This document shows, in pieces, positions 19,144 through 29,500 of a stretch of 64,000 nucleotides of DNA. Both the position numbers and the translations under genes were made by a program. The stretch covers positions 1,364,001 to 1,428,000 of the forward strand of contig CP032046.1 in NCBI GenBank assembly GCA_008032955.1, written 5' to 3'. This stretch comes from Helicobacter pylori (GTDB lineage Bacteria > Campylobacterota > Campylobacteria > Campylobacterales > Helicobacteraceae). The notes under the pieces are model-generated. The model saw only the letters and a program-made list of their open reading frames with translations. It did not search any database and was not told the DNA's origin. The first letter of the stretch is position 1. Each line of letters opens with the position of its first letter.

Positions 19144-19149
19144 TACAAT
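19144..19149 (+). promoter_or_regulatory. -10 box for ilvE
   Basis: TACAAT 32 bases before the ilvE ATG, with AAAGGTG ribosome site at 19171-19177. Confidence 0.55.
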
Positions 19150-19181
19150 CGCACTTGAAACTATCCATTTAAAGGTGTGAA

Positions 19182-20204
19182 ATGCCAAATTTAGAAAATT
19201 TAGACTGGAAAAACCTGGGCTTTAGCTACATTAAAACGGATTTTCGCTTCATCGCTACTTATAAAAACGGCTCGTGGTCGCAAGGCGAATTGGTTAGCGA
19301 AAATGCGTTACAGCTCAGCGAAGGCTCACCAGTCTTGCATTATGGGCAGGCTTGTTTTGAAGGCTTGAAGGCTTACCGCTCTCAAAAGGGAAAAGCTCTT
19401 CTTTTTCGCCCTTTAGAAAACGCCAAACGCTTGCAAACTTCATGCGAAAGACTGCTCATGCCCAAAGTGAGCGAAGAGCTGTTTTTAAAGGCATGCGCTG
19501 AAGTGATTAAAGCGAATCAAAAATGGCTCGCTCCTTATAAAAGCGGGGCGAGTTTGTATTTGCGCCCTTTTGTCATAGGCGTGGGGGATAATTTGGGGGT
19601 AAAGCCGGCTAATGAATACCTTTTTATCGTGTTTTGCGCGCCGGTGGGGGCGTATTTTAAAGGGGGTATAGAAAAAGGGGGAGCTAGGTTTATCACTACG
19701 GCGTTTGATAGAGCCGCGCCTAAAGGCACCGGGGGGGTGAAAGTGGGGGGGAATTATGCCGCAAGCCTGTTAGCCCACAAAATAGCCACAGAGCAAGGCT
19801 ATGATGATTGCATTTATTTAGACCCCACCACGCACACTAAAATTGAAGAAGTGGGGGCGGCGAATTTTTTTGGCATCACGCATGATAACGCCTTTATCAC
19901 CCCGTATTCGCCAAGCATTCTGCCAAGCGTTACCAGAAAAAGCTTGATGGTTTTGGCTAAAGAATATTTGAATCTCAAAGTAGAAGAGAGGGAAATTTTA
20001 ATGGATGAGTTGGGCGCGTTTAAAGAAGCCGGAGCGTGTGGGACAGCCGCAATCATTACGCCCATTAAAGAAATCACGCACAACAACAAGTCTTATTTTT
20101 TTGAAGCGCCGGGCCATATTACTAAACAACTCTATGATTTGCTTTTATCCATCCAACAAGGCGAACAAGAAGCCCCTAAAGATTGGATTTTTGAAGTTGG
20201 CTAA
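19182..20204 (+). CDS. ilvE: Branched-chain amino acid aminotransferase
   Basis: 340-residue fold-type IV PLP enzyme that interconverts leucine, isoleucine and valine with their 2-oxo acids. The PLP lysine is in [16 protein letters not shown]; the class IV signature with Glu is in [12 protein letters not shown] and the substrate loop in [12 protein letters not shown]. Length fits the longer BCAT subfamily. Two runs of seven G (19731-19737 and 19745-19751) sit inside this gene and are both in frame, a useful control for the homopolymer breaks elsewhere in the window. It ends four bases from the end of the convergent outer membrane protein gene. Resembles HP1468. Confidence 0.94.
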   Translation: MPNLENLDWKNLGFSYIKTDFRFIATYKNGSWSQGELVSENALQLSEGSPVLHYGQACFEGLKAYRSQKGKALLFRPLENAKRLQTSCERLLMPKVSEELFLKACAEVIKANQKWLAPYKSGASLYLRPFVIGVGDNLGVKPANEYLFIVFCAPVGAYFKGGIEKGGARFITTAFDRAAPKGTGGVKVGGNYAASLLAHKIATEQGYDDCIYLDPTTHTKIEEVGAANFFGITHDNAFITPYSPSILPSVTRKSLMVLAKEYLNLKVEEREILMDELGAFKEAGACGTAAIITPIKEITHNNKSYFFEAPGHITKQLYDLLLSIQQGEQEAPKDWIFEVG

Positions 20205-20208
20205 AAGG

Positions 20209-20903
20209 TTAAAATTTATAGCTGTATGCCGCATAAAATAGGGGCGAAGTCTCAAAGCGTTTGGAGCTAGAAAGCAATCTGGCGGTGGGTAAGATTTTAA
20301 ACCCTAGTTCAATGCGGTGCCTTAAAAAAAGCGTGAGCATGACCCCTCCATTAATCGCTAATCCCCCTGAAACCACCGAATGTTTAAAAAATTTGAAATT
20401 TTGCTTGTCCGTATAAACGACTAAAGCCCCCTAGCTCCCCCAAATGCCCCCAAATAATGCTTATAACTCCCTAAAGGGAATTCCATAATCACATCCAAAC
20501 CCACCGCAAGCATGGTAAAAAAAGAGTTGGTAGGATCTTTATGGCTTTGGTAATTCACTTTTCCTGACCCAAGATCCCATGCAAAAACCCCCCTAATCCC
20601 GATGTATTTTTTAAAAAAACTTTGCACGCCGGTTTTTAAATTGAGCGTTGCGATCCAATCTTTCATTTCCTTGCCTTGATAGTCCTTAATGGCCTCTACA
20701 GCGCCAAACCCTCCTAAAAAATACCACCCGCTTTTTTTACGTGTGAGCTTTTGGCGGTTAATGATGCTTCTATAGAGCTTTTCATGGGCTTCTTGGTAAT
20801 TTTTTTTGGGGGTTTTATTGCGCAAAATAGGCATGGCATCAAGGGGTGGAATGACAAATCCCCCTATCAAAAAAACGCACAAAAAAATGATTTTTTTAAA
20901 CAT
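20209..20903 (-). pseudogene. Outer membrane protein, broken by -1 frameshift
   Basis: The first 160 codons encode a signal peptide (MFKKIIFLCVFLIGGFVIPP, cleavage probably after LDA) and barrel strands such as GWYFLGGFGAVEAIKDY and GIRGVFAWDLGSGKVNY, then stop at 20421 after GARGL. The downstream sequence in another frame reads LVVYTDKQNFKFFKHSV and continues to TSPLFYAAYSYKF with stop at 20209-20211, a normal C-terminal phenylalanine. The break is at C5 on + (20427-20431; G5 in the gene). One more G gives GARGALVVYTDK and an intact protein of about 231 residues. Divergent from the mla operon. Resembles HP1467. Confidence 0.82.
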
Positions 20904-20966
20904 TTTAAAAACAATTAATCCTTTATTGAATAGAGTATTGTTTAACTTTTTGGTTTATCATTGTGT

Positions 20967-20972
20967 TAAAAT
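20967..20972 (+). promoter_or_regulatory. -10 box of the mla operon
   Basis: TAAAAT preceded by TGTGT, 64 bases before the mlaE ATG at 21037. The upstream region (20904-20966) is shared with the divergent outer membrane protein gene. Confidence 0.5.
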
Positions 20973-21036
20973 AGTCGTTTTAACAAACAAAATTTTGTTA
21001 ATAGATTTTACCTAATCTAAGAGAGAATGTATTTTA

Positions 21037-22170
21037 ATGAAGACAGAGAAACAAAAATTTTTAGAGATGCGTAAAGATGGGGCTAACTCTGTGCTGATTT
21101 TAAGAGGGGATTGGGATTTTAGAACGAGCGTGTTTCGTTTAGATGAGTTGAAAAAAAATTTATTAGATCATCAAGGGCCTTTAAAAATGGATTTTTCAGG
21201 GTGCCAAAAAATAGATTTTGTTTTTGGCATGTTTTTATTTGATCTCATCAAGGAGCGTTCTTTAAACATTGAGTTGTGTAACGTGAGCGAGAATAACGCT
21301 TGCGCTTTGAAAGTGGTTAAAGACTGGCTTGAAAAAGAAGACGATTTGGAATCTAAAAAAGCGGGCAAAAAATACGAACTCATGATCACTAAATTGGGCA
21401 AGAGTCTTGTAGAGACTTACAACACCTTTTTAAACGCGTTCAATTTTTGCGGCATGATTTTATTTTACTTCATTAAAAGCGTTTTCAACCCCAAACGCTT
21501 TTGCATCACTCCTTTGCTCTATCACATCAATGAATCCGGGTTTAAGGTTTTGCCGGTGAGTATTTTAACGGTGTTTATCGTGGGGTTTGCCGTTGCTTTG
21601 CAAGGGGCTTTACAACTACAAGACTTGGGTGCGCCTTTGATGTCGGTGGAAATGACGGCCAAACTCGCTTTAAGAGAGATCGGCCCTTTCATTTTAACCC
21701 TTGTGGTGGCCGGGAGGAGCGCGAGCAGTTTTACCGCCCAAATTGGGGTGATGAAGATCACTGAAGAATTGGATGCGATGAAAACCATGGGCTTTAACCC
21801 TTTTGAATTTTTAGTGTTGCCTAGGGTGTTAGCCTTAGTGATTGTTTTGCCTTTATTGGTGTTTATCGCTGATGCGTTCGCCATTCTTGGGGGCATGTTT
21901 GCGATTAAATACCAATTGGATTTAGGCTTTCCAAGCTATATAGACAGACTGCATGACACAGTGGGTTGGAATCATTTTTTGGTAGGGATTGTCAAAGCCC
22001 CTTTTTGGGGGTTTGCGATTGCGATGGTGGGGTGCATGCGCGGGTTTGAAGTCAAGGGGGATACCGAGAGCATTGGGCGCTTGACCACCATTAGCGTTGT
22101 GAATGCGTTATTTTGGATCATTTTCTTAGACGCTATTTTTTCTATTCTCTTTTCTAAGTTGAACATATAA
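21037..22170 (+). CDS. mlaE: MlaE-type lipid transport permease with N-terminal STAS-like domain
   Basis: 377-residue permease of an Mla (maintenance of lipid asymmetry) ABC system. Residues 1-110 form a STAS-like/MlaB-like domain (LILRGDWDFRTSVFRLDEL, KMDFSGCQKIDFVFGMFLF) fused to the permease, so a separate MlaB is not needed. The MlaE domain follows with the characteristic EIGPFILTLVVAGRSASSFT and LDAMKTMGFNPFEFLVLPR loops and five to six membrane helices. First gene of the operon mlaE-mlaF-mlaD-lipoprotein. Role inferred: phospholipid movement between inner and outer membrane. Resembles HP1466. Confidence 0.9.
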   Translation: MKTEKQKFLEMRKDGANSVLILRGDWDFRTSVFRLDELKKNLLDHQGPLKMDFSGCQKIDFVFGMFLFDLIKERSLNIELCNVSENNACALKVVKDWLEKEDDLESKKAGKKYELMITKLGKSLVETYNTFLNAFNFCGMILFYFIKSVFNPKRFCITPLLYHINESGFKVLPVSILTVFIVGFAVALQGALQLQDLGAPLMSVEMTAKLALREIGPFILTLVVAGRSASSFTAQIGVMKITEELDAMKTMGFNPFEFLVLPRVLALVIVLPLLVFIADAFAILGGMFAIKYQLDLGFPSYIDRLHDTVGWNHFLVGIVKAPFWGFAIAMVGCMRGFEVKGDTESIGRLTTISVVNALFWIIFLDAIFSILFSKLNI

Positions 22171-22955
22171 TGAACGCTACTAACAATCAAGTCTTAATTG
22201 AAGTGAAGGATCTCCATAGCGCTTTTGGGAGCACCATTATCCATAGGGGCGTGAGTTTTAGCGTGCATAAGGGCGAGGTGATGGCGATTTTAGGAGGGTC
22301 AGGGAGCGGTAAAAGCACGCTTTTAAGGTGCATGATTTTGCTCAATCGCCCTACAAAGGGGGAAGTGTTGCTTTTTGGGGAAGATATATGGAAACTCAAA
22401 GAAAGAGAGCAGCAAAAGATTTTTAACCGCTGTGGGATTTGCTTCCAGTTTGGGGCGCTCTATAGCTCTTTAACGGTTTTAGAAAATGTAGGCGTGATGC
22501 TAGAGCAATACGGCGCTTATTCTAAAAAAATTGTTGAAGAAATTTCTAAAATGTGGATTGAAAGAGTGGGTTTGCCCCCTAGGGCTTACCACCTTTACCC
22601 CTATGAATTGAGCGGGGGGATGAAAAAGCGCGTGGGTATAGCAAGGGCTATGGCGACTAATCCGGAGATCTTGTTTTTAGATGAGCCAACAAGCGGGCTG
22701 GATCCTTATAGCGCGGGCAAATTTGACGAACTCATCATGACGCTTAAAGAGAGCTTACAGCTTACGGTGGTGATGATCACGCATGATTTAGACTCCGTGC
22801 ATGATTGCGTGGATCGATTCATCATGCTCAAAGACGGGCTATTAGAATTTAATGGGGATTTAAAGGATTTTATTAAAAAGGCTCAAACTCAAGGGCTAGA
22901 TGAGGGCAATTTATTCAATTCAACACGAGGAGAGAAATTTTGGAAAGGCATGTGA
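22170..22955 (+). CDS. mlaF: MlaF-type ABC transporter ATPase
   Basis: 261-residue ATPase partner of the preceding permease. Walker A LGGSGSGKSTLL (residue 41 on), Q loop FQFGALYSSLTV, signature ELSGGMKKRVGIARA, Walker B EILFLDEPTSGLDP and H loop VVMITHDLDSV are all intact. Its ATG overlaps the mlaE stop (TAATG), and its last 16 bases overlap mlaD, showing tight coupling. The ELSGGM signature is typical of the Mla group rather than import ABC systems. Resembles HP1465. Confidence 0.92.
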   Translation: MNATNNQVLIEVKDLHSAFGSTIIHRGVSFSVHKGEVMAILGGSGSGKSTLLRCMILLNRPTKGEVLLFGEDIWKLKEREQQKIFNRCGICFQFGALYSSLTVLENVGVMLEQYGAYSKKIVEEISKMWIERVGLPPRAYHLYPYELSGGMKKRVGIARAMATNPEILFLDEPTSGLDPYSAGKFDELIMTLKESLQLTVVMITHDLDSVHDCVDRFIMLKDGLLEFNGDLKDFIKKAQTQGLDEGNLFNSTRGEKFWKGM

Positions 22956-23755
22956 ATTACACTTTAATCGGCGGGCTCTTCTTTTTATGCTTGGTTTGCA
23001 TGGTGGGTTTTATTTTATGGCTAGGCCATTTGGGATTAGATGATGGGAAGTATTATGAATATGTGGTCTATACGGACAAAGACTTGGGAGGCATTGCGAC
23101 CAACTCGCCCATAAATTACAAGGGGATTCAAGTGGGGAATGTCATTAAGGTGGGTTTTGCAAAGGATAAAGTGGGGGTGGTCCGTTTGGATTTGATGATC
23201 AAATCCAGCGTTAAGATCCGTAAAGACTCCAAAGTGGCGGTTTCTTCTAGAGGGTTTATGGGGTTAAAATTTTTAGCCTTAGAGCAAAGCCACAATGAAG
23301 AATTTTATGGTAGCGGCGATAAAGGGGAGCGGATTTTAATCTTTAAAGAAGGGCTTATGGATCGCTTGAGCGGTGATGCTAATCAAGTGGTGCAAGAAGT
23401 GATGAAAGCGATTAGGAATGTGAATAGGATTTTAGACGATGAAAACGTGGAAAAATTCAAGCACATTCTCGCCTCAGTAGATGATCTCATCGCTAACTTG
23501 GATTCAAGAAAGACTCAATTTGATTCTTTGATCAACAACGCTAACAACCTTGTTTCTAATGTCAATAATGTGGCTTTAGATGTGGATAAACGCGTCAAAC
23601 AGGGGCAATACGACTTTAAAGCGATGTTCACTCCTTTAATCATGCAAGCGCAGTTGAGCTTAAGAAACATTGATAATTTTGTGGAAAAAGGCTCTGCTTT
23701 GATAGATAAATTTGACGCTAACCCCTATAAAACGATTTTTGGAGAAAGGAAATAA
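22940..23755 (+). CDS. mlaD: MlaD/MCE-domain periplasmic lipid-binding protein
   Basis: 271-residue protein anchored by one N-terminal helix (residues 7-28) with a single MCE domain (about residues 38-115: KDLGGIATNSPINYKGIQVG, then the VRLDLMIKSSVKI strand and a SRGFMGLKFLAL turn). The C-terminal part is helical (NANNLVSNVNNVALDV repeats), expected to form the hexameric pore extension. Start is TTG at 22940 with ribosome site GGAGAG; an alternative is not conserved. Together with mlaE and mlaF it makes the inner membrane complex. Resembles HP1464. Confidence 0.88.
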   Translation: MERHVNYTLIGGLFFLCLVCMVGFILWLGHLGLDDGKYYEYVVYTDKDLGGIATNSPINYKGIQVGNVIKVGFAKDKVGVVRLDLMIKSSVKIRKDSKVAVSSRGFMGLKFLALEQSHNEEFYGSGDKGERILIFKEGLMDRLSGDANQVVQEVMKAIRNVNRILDDENVEKFKHILASVDDLIANLDSRKTQFDSLINNANNLVSNVNNVALDVDKRVKQGQYDFKAMFTPLIMQAQLSLRNIDNFVEKGSALIDKFDANPYKTIFGERK

Positions 23756-23757
23756 CC

Positions 23758-24435
23758 ATGAGAGCTACGGCGATAAAAATCTTTTCATTCTCATCAGCAC
23801 TCGCCCTATTGCTTCAGGGTTGCTTGAGCATTAATTTAAAACAAATGCTGCCAGAAATCAGAACTTATGATTTGAATGCGAGTTCTTTTGAAATGACGCA
23901 ATGCGCTAAACCTTTGACTGAAGTAAGGCTCATTAGCATTTTGAGCGCGGATTTATTCAACACTAAAGAGATCGTGTTTAAAGCGCAAGACGGGCAGATC
24001 ACGCATGGGAAGCACCAAAAATGGATAGACTTGCCTCGCAACATGTTAAAAACCATGTTCATGCAAGAAGCGCAAAAAGCATGCTTAGGCGTGGCTTTGC
24101 CCCCTTATGGTGCGGGCGCGCCCACTTATGCGGTTCGTTTTACGATTTTGTCGTTTTCTCTTTTAGAAAAAGAAAATTCTACCTACAGGGCGGAATTCGC
24201 ACTAGGCTATGATATTAGCGTGAAAGGCGATTCGCATTCTGGAGTGATCATTAAGCATGAAAATATTTCTAGCTTGGAAAATAAAACGATCAAAACGAGT
24301 AAAAATGGCAGTCAAGATTTTCAAGAAAGCGCGATACAATCCCTCCAACATGTCAGCACGCAAGCGATGCAAGAAGCGATTTCTTTGATTAAAAAAGCTA
24401 TTGAAGCGCAAAGCGTAAGCCCGTTAAAAAAATAA
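23758..24435 (+). CDS. ABC-transport auxiliary lipoprotein (PqiC/DUF330-like)
   Basis: 225-residue lipoprotein: signal peptide with lipobox LLQGC, acylated cysteine at 22. The mature protein begins with the TYDLNASSFE pattern common to the ABC-type transport auxiliary family (PF03886), which often accompanies MCE operons and replaces MlaC or extends the lipid path to the outer membrane. It starts two bases after the mlaD stop. Function as the periplasmic or outer membrane partner of the Mla complex is inferred. Resembles HP1463. Confidence 0.75.
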   Translation: MRATAIKIFSFSSALALLLQGCLSINLKQMLPEIRTYDLNASSFEMTQCAKPLTEVRLISILSADLFNTKEIVFKAQDGQITHGKHQKWIDLPRNMLKTMFMQEAQKACLGVALPPYGAGAPTYAVRFTILSFSLLEKENSTYRAEFALGYDISVKGDSHSGVIIKHENISSLENKTIKTSKNGSQDFQESAIQSLQHVSTQAMQEAISLIKKAIEAQSVSPLKK

Positions 24436-24451
24436 AATAAGGAGAAACTAT

Positions 24452-25039
24452 TTGAATTTACGATTGGCTGGAGCAAGCGTTTTAACGGCTTGTGTCTTTT
24501 CGGGGTGTTTTTTTTTAAAAATGTTTGATAAAAAGCTTTCTAGTAACGATTGGCATATCCAAAAAGTAGAAATGAACCATCAAGTGTATGACATTGAAAC
24601 CATGCTCGCTGATAGCGCTTTTAGAGAGCATGAAGAAGAGCAAGATTCCTCTTTAAATACCGCTTTACCTGAAGATAAAACAGCGATTGAAGCCAAAGAG
24701 CAAGAGCAAAAAGAAAAAAGGAAACACTGGTATGAGCTTTTTAAAAAGAAGCCAAAGCCTAAAAGCTCTATGGGAGAGTTTGTGTTTGATCAAAAAGAAA
24801 ATCGTATTTATGGGAAAGGCTATTGCAACCGGTATTTTGCCAGCTATGTATGGCAGGGCGATAGGCACATCGCAATTGAAGATAGCGGGATTTCAAGAAA
24901 AGTGTGTAGAGATGAGCATTTAATGGCGTTTGAATTGGAATTTATGGAGAATTTTAAGGGTAATTTTGCGGTAACTAAGGGCAAAGACACGCTCATTTTA
25001 GACAACCAAAAAATGAAAATTTATTTGAAAACGCCATGA
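24452..25039 (+). CDS. Lipoprotein with META/HslJ-like domain
   Basis: 195-residue probable lipoprotein: signal peptide with lipobox VFSGC (Cys19), TTG start at 24452 after ribosome site AAGGAG. The pattern SSNDWHIQKV, then EFVFDQKENRIYGKGYCNRY and LEFMENFKGNF follows the META (DUF306) domain of HslJ-like proteins; between strands 1 and 2 there is an unusual inserted charged segment (about residues 55-100, rich in E, K and Q). It lies 16 bases after the auxiliary lipoprotein gene, so is likely the last gene of the mla operon. Databases call HP1462-like proteins flagellar motility related (from memory); nothing in the sequence shows that. Confidence 0.65.
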   Translation: MNLRLAGASVLTACVFSGCFFLKMFDKKLSSNDWHIQKVEMNHQVYDIETMLADSAFREHEEEQDSSLNTALPEDKTAIEAKEQEQKEKRKHWYELFKKKPKPKSSMGEFVFDQKENRIYGKGYCNRYFASYVWQGDRHIAIEDSGISRKVCRDEHLMAFELEFMENFKGNFAVTKGKDTLILDNQKMKIYLKTP

Positions 25040-25353
25040 GTTTATGTTTTGTGTTTTAAATGCAATCTAAAATCAAAAAACATTCTAAATGATAAAGGGA
25101 TTAAAAAAATTTTAAGAATGGAGGTAAAACTCGTTCTTTTAAGGGGATAGGGGGTATTTTGGAACAATCCTCCCCTACAACTCTCCAACTAAATCCCTCT
25201 AAACCCCATAAAGATCGCTTTTTAAGGGATTGTCGCTTGACTAAAGTCAAGCTCTCTATTATTTATTGGTTGCAAAAGCGCTAAAAGCATTTTTTAAGTT
25301 TTCATAATCAAATCCCCCCTAAAAGGATTTTTTGAAATCAAGATTTTTTTAAA
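25040..25353. other. Intergenic region between convergent genes, with hairpin
   Basis: 314 bases between the lipoprotein gene and the convergent peroxidase gene. No open frame of note. It holds a perfect hairpin at 25235-25252: GCTTGAC, loop TAAA, GTCAAGC. The following bases (TCTCTATTATTTATT) are T-rich but not a clean T run. It could end transcription on either strand or belong to a small RNA. Confidence 0.4.
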
Positions 25354-26406
25354 TCAAAAAGAGGGTTTAGGGGTTTTGTCTGTCATCACAGGGAGTTCTG
25401 GATAGATTATTTTAGGTTTTTTACCCTTTAAGGCTTCAAAGAAGGTTTCAATCTTTTTCGCTTCTGCATCGCTGATTTCAATGCCTAACTGGATAGAGCC
25501 CATTTCTTTAATCGCATCCTTGACATCCCAAAATTGCCCGTTATGGAAATAAGGCATCGTTTCGGTGATATTCCTTAAAGTAGGCACTTTCACAAGCCCG
25601 TTTTTATCGCCCTTGAAATCGCCCACATTAGCGAATTTATAAGGTTTGACCACCCCAAAAGGCTGCATCGTCCCCCCAAGATTAATGCCATTATGACACG
25701 CCACACAGCCTTTAGAAATGAATAAATCCAGCCCCTCTTTTTCGGCTTTGCTGAGCGCTTTAGGATTGCCCCTTAAAAAATCATCATAACGGCTTGGGGT
25801 GATGAGCGTGGCTTCAAACATAGCGATACTATCAGCGATCAATTTAAAATCAATTTTGACTTTAGAGCCATAAGCTTTTCTAAAGAGTTTGACATAGCCT
25901 GGCATGGAATTGATTTTTTCTACCACCACTTTAGGATCAGCCCCCATTTCAAAAGAAGATTGGATCGGCCCTTGCGCTTGTTCGTTTAAATGCGTAACCC
26001 TACCGTCCCAAAACTGCACATCGTTAAACACGGAGTTATACACCGTTGGGGAGCTTAAAAGGTGGGGGTTTTTCTTCCATTGAGAGCCTATGGTGCTTGG
26101 GATTAGATCCACCCCGCCTAAGCCCAGATTATGGCATGTGTTGCAAGATACAAGATAGGAAGTGGAAATCCTAGGGTCAAAATAGAGCATTTTGCCTAAT
26201 TCCACTTGAGCGGAGGTCATGATTTCGCTGTTTTTAGCGCCAATGCCCACATCTCTGGTTTTTTTGATCTGGTATTCTTTGAGCGCTTTGCCCATAGGCA
26301 TGGGTTCTAATTGGCCTTCCTTCGCTTTTTTAATCAAATCCATATCGCTTAAAGCATAAACGCAAGAAAAAGCCAAGCAAACGCCCAATAAAATGGATTT
26401 TTTCAT
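25354..26406 (-). CDS. Di-haem cytochrome c peroxidase
   Basis: 350-residue periplasmic enzyme reducing hydrogen peroxide with electrons from cytochrome c. Signal peptide MKKSILLGVCLAFSCVYA; two c-haem motifs, CNTCH at 88-92 (peroxidatic domain) and CVACH at 234-238 (electron-transfer domain). The segments FDPRISTSYLVSC and PTLRNITETMPYFHNGQ, the latter near the distal methionine ligand, are typical of the CCP/MauG family. Length agrees with bacterial CCPs. Own promoter upstream (26451-26456). Electrons probably come from the bc1 complex encoded at 60885-63491. Resembles HP1461. Confidence 0.93.
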   Translation of the reverse strand: MKKSILLGVCLAFSCVYALSDMDLIKKAKEGQLEPMPMGKALKEYQIKKTRDVGIGAKNSEIMTSAQVELGKMLYFDPRISTSYLVSCNTCHNLGLGGVDLIPSTIGSQWKKNPHLLSSPTVYNSVFNDVQFWDGRVTHLNEQAQGPIQSSFEMGADPKVVVEKINSMPGYVKLFRKAYGSKVKIDFKLIADSIAMFEATLITPSRYDDFLRGNPKALSKAEKEGLDLFISKGCVACHNGINLGGTMQPFGVVKPYKFANVGDFKGDKNGLVKVPTLRNITETMPYFHNGQFWDVKDAIKEMGSIQLGIEISDAEAKKIETFFEALKGKKPKIIYPELPVMTDKTPKPSF

Positions 26407-26450
26407 GATGAACTCCTAAAATAGCGTTAAAAACAAGACAAAACTTTCTT

Positions 26451-26456
26451 ATTATA
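26451..26456 (-). promoter_or_regulatory. -10 box for the cytochrome c peroxidase gene
   Basis: Reads TATAAT on the - strand (ATTATA on +), 45 bases before the ATG. Ribosome site AGGAG lies next to the start. Confidence 0.6.
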
Positions 26457-26520
26457 ACCATCATTTTAAAATAATTCACCACTAAATGAACGGATAAAGA
26501 GTTTTTTAAAGAGCGGTAGG

Positions 26521-26526
26521 TATAAT
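26521..26526 (+). promoter_or_regulatory. -10 box for dnaE
   Basis: TATAAT ending 28 bases before the ATG at 26555. The box includes the first in-frame ATG (26525), so that ATG would lie upstream of the transcript and cannot be the start. Confidence 0.6.
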
Positions 26527-26554
26527 GGCGTTAAATCCAAATAGGGGTTATACA

Positions 26555-29500
26555 ATGAAAGAGAATAAAGCCTTCACGCATTTGCACTTGCACACAGAAT
26601 ATTCGCTTTTAGACGGAGCGAACAAGATTAAAATTCTAGCCAAACGCATTAAAGAATTGGGCATGAAAAGCGTGAGCGTAACCGATCATGGGAACATGTT
26701 TGGAGCGATTGATTTTTATACGAGCATGAAAAAAGAAGGCATTAAGCCTATCATCGGCATGGAAGCGTATATCCATAACGATGACAACCTCTCTAGCAAA
26801 GAGACCAAGCAGCGTTTCCATTTGTGCCTGTTCGCTAAAAACCAAGAGGGCTATGAAAATTTGATGTTTTTAAGCTCTATGGCGTATTTAGAAGGGTTTT
26901 ATTATTTCCCGCGCATCAATAAAAAGCTTCTAAGGGAGCATTCTAAGGGCATTATCGCTTCTAGTGCGTGCTTGCAAGGGGAAGTCAATTACCATTTGAA
27001 TACTAATAATGAGAGAAACCGCAAGTATGGGGCTAAAGGTTATGATGAAGCCAAAAAAATCGCTTGCGAATACCAAGAGATTTTTGAAGACGATTTTTAT
27101 TTAGAAATCATGCGCCATGGCATTTTAGATCAGCGATTCATTGATGAGCAGGTCATTAAAATGTCTTTAGAAACGGGGTTAAAAATCATTGCCACCAACG
27201 ACACCCACTACACCATGCCTAATGACGCTAAGGCTCAAGAAGTAGCGATGTGCGTAGCGATGGGTAAAACCCTAAACGATAAGGGGCGCTTGAAGCACTC
27301 CGTGCATGAGTTTTACATCAAGTCCCCTGAAGAAATGGCAAAGCTCTTTGCAGATATTCCAGAAGCTTTAGAAAACACCCAAGAAATCGCTGATAAATGC
27401 GTTTTAGAGATTGATTTAAAAGACGATAAAAAGAACCCCCCAACCCCTCCAAGCTTCAAATTCACTAAAGCTTACGCCCAAAATGAGGGGCTGAATTTTG
27501 AAGATGACGCTTCTTATTTCGCTTATAAGGCTAGAGAGGGCTTGAAAGAGCGCCTAGTTTTAGTGCCTAAAGAAAAGCATGATCAATACAAAGAGCGCTT
27601 AGAAAAAGAAATTGAAGTCATTACGAGCATGAAATTCCCAGGGTATATGCTGATTGTGTGGGATTTTATCCGTTACGCTAAAGAAATGGGCATTCCTGTA
27701 GGGCCTGGTAGGGGGAGTGCGGCCGGGAGTTTGGTGGCTTTTGCTTTAAAAATCACGGATATTGACCCCTTGAAATACGATTTGCTCTTTGAAAGGTTTT
27801 TAAACCCTGAAAGAGTCAGCATGCCTGATATTGATACGGATTTTTGCCAACGCCGGCGTAAGGAAATCATAGAATACATGATTGAAAAATACGGCAAATA
27901 CAATGTGGCTCAAGTCATCACCTTTAATAAGATGTTGGCTAAAGGCGTGATCAGAGATGTTGCAAGGGTTTTGGACATGCCTTATAAAGAAGCCGATGAT
28001 TTTGCCAAACTCATACCTAATCGCTTAGGCATCACGCTTAAGGGCTATGAAAAAAATGGCGAGTTCATAGAGGGGGCGTGGGAATTAGAGCCTAAAATCA
28101 AAGAATTAGTAGAGAGTAATGAATTAGCCAAACAGGTGTGGGAGTATTCGCTCAATTTAGAGAATTTGAATCGTAACGCAGGCGTGCATGCGGCAGCCTT
28201 AGTGGTGGATAGCCAAAAAGAGTTGTGGCACAAAACCCCTTTATTTGCCTCTGAAAAAACTGGCGGTATCGTTACGCAATATTCCATGAAGTATTTAGAG
28301 CCGGTGGATTTGATCAAGTTTGACTTTTTGGGGCTTAAAACCTTGACCGTGATTGATGATGCGCTTAAAATCATTAAAACGCAGCACAAAATTAGCGTGG
28401 ATTTTTTATCGTTGGATATGGACGATCCGAAAGTGTATAAAACGATCCAAAGCGGGGATACGGTGGGGATATTCCAGATTGAATCCGGAATGTTTCAAGG
28501 GCTTAACAAGCGCTTAAGGCCTTCAAGCTTTGAAGACATTATCGCCATTATCGCGCTAGGCAGACCGGGGCCTATGGAATCAGGCATGGTAGATGATTTT
28601 GTGAACAGAAAGCATGGCGTTGAGCCTATCGCTTATGCGTTTAAAGAATTAGAGCCGATTTTAAAGCCCACTTACGGCACGATCGTCTATCAGGAGCAAG
28701 TGATGCAAATCGTGCAAACTATCGGTGGTTTTAGCTTGGGTGAAGCGGATCTCATCCGTCGTGCTATGGGGAAAAAAGACGCTCAAATCATGGCGGACAA
28801 TAAGGCTAAGTTTGTAGAAGGCGCTAAAAATTTAGGGCATGATGGCCAAAAGGCGGCTAATTTGTGGGATCTGATCGTTAAATTTGCCGGCTATGGTTTC
28901 AACAAATCGCATTCAGCCGCTTATGCGATGATCACTTTCCAAACGGCGTATTTAAAGACTTATTACAAGCATGAGTTCATGGCAGCGATGCTCACTAGCG
29001 AATCCAATAAGATTGAATCCGTGGCGCGCTATATTGATGAGGTTAGGGCTTTAGAAATTGAAGTGATGCCCCCACACATCAATTCTTCCATGCAAGATTT
29101 CAGCGTGGCGGAGTTTAAAAACCAAAAGGGCAAATTGGAAAAGAAAATCGTGTTCGGTTTAGGGGCGGTTAAAGGGGTTGGGGGTGAGCCGATTAAAAAC
29201 ATCATTGAAGAAAGGGCTAAAGGGGATTATAAGAGTTTAGAAGATTTTATTTCACGGGTGGATTTTTCTAAACTCACTAAAAAATCTTTAGAGCCATTGG
29301 TGAAATCGGGGAGCTTGGACAATTTAGGCTACACTAGAAAAACCATGCTCGCTAACTTGGATTTGATCTGCGATGCTGGGCGCGCTAAAGACAAGGCTAA
29401 TGAAATGATGCAAGGGGGTAATTCTCTTTTTGGAGCCATGGAAGGCGGAACCAAAGAGGAGGTTATTTTGGACATGGTTGATTTGGGCGAACATGACGCT

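Noticed and set aside
26525-26554. Upstream in-frame ATG adding ten residues to DnaE
   Set aside because: It lies within the TATAAT box, upstream of the expected transcript; the conserved protein starts at 26555.
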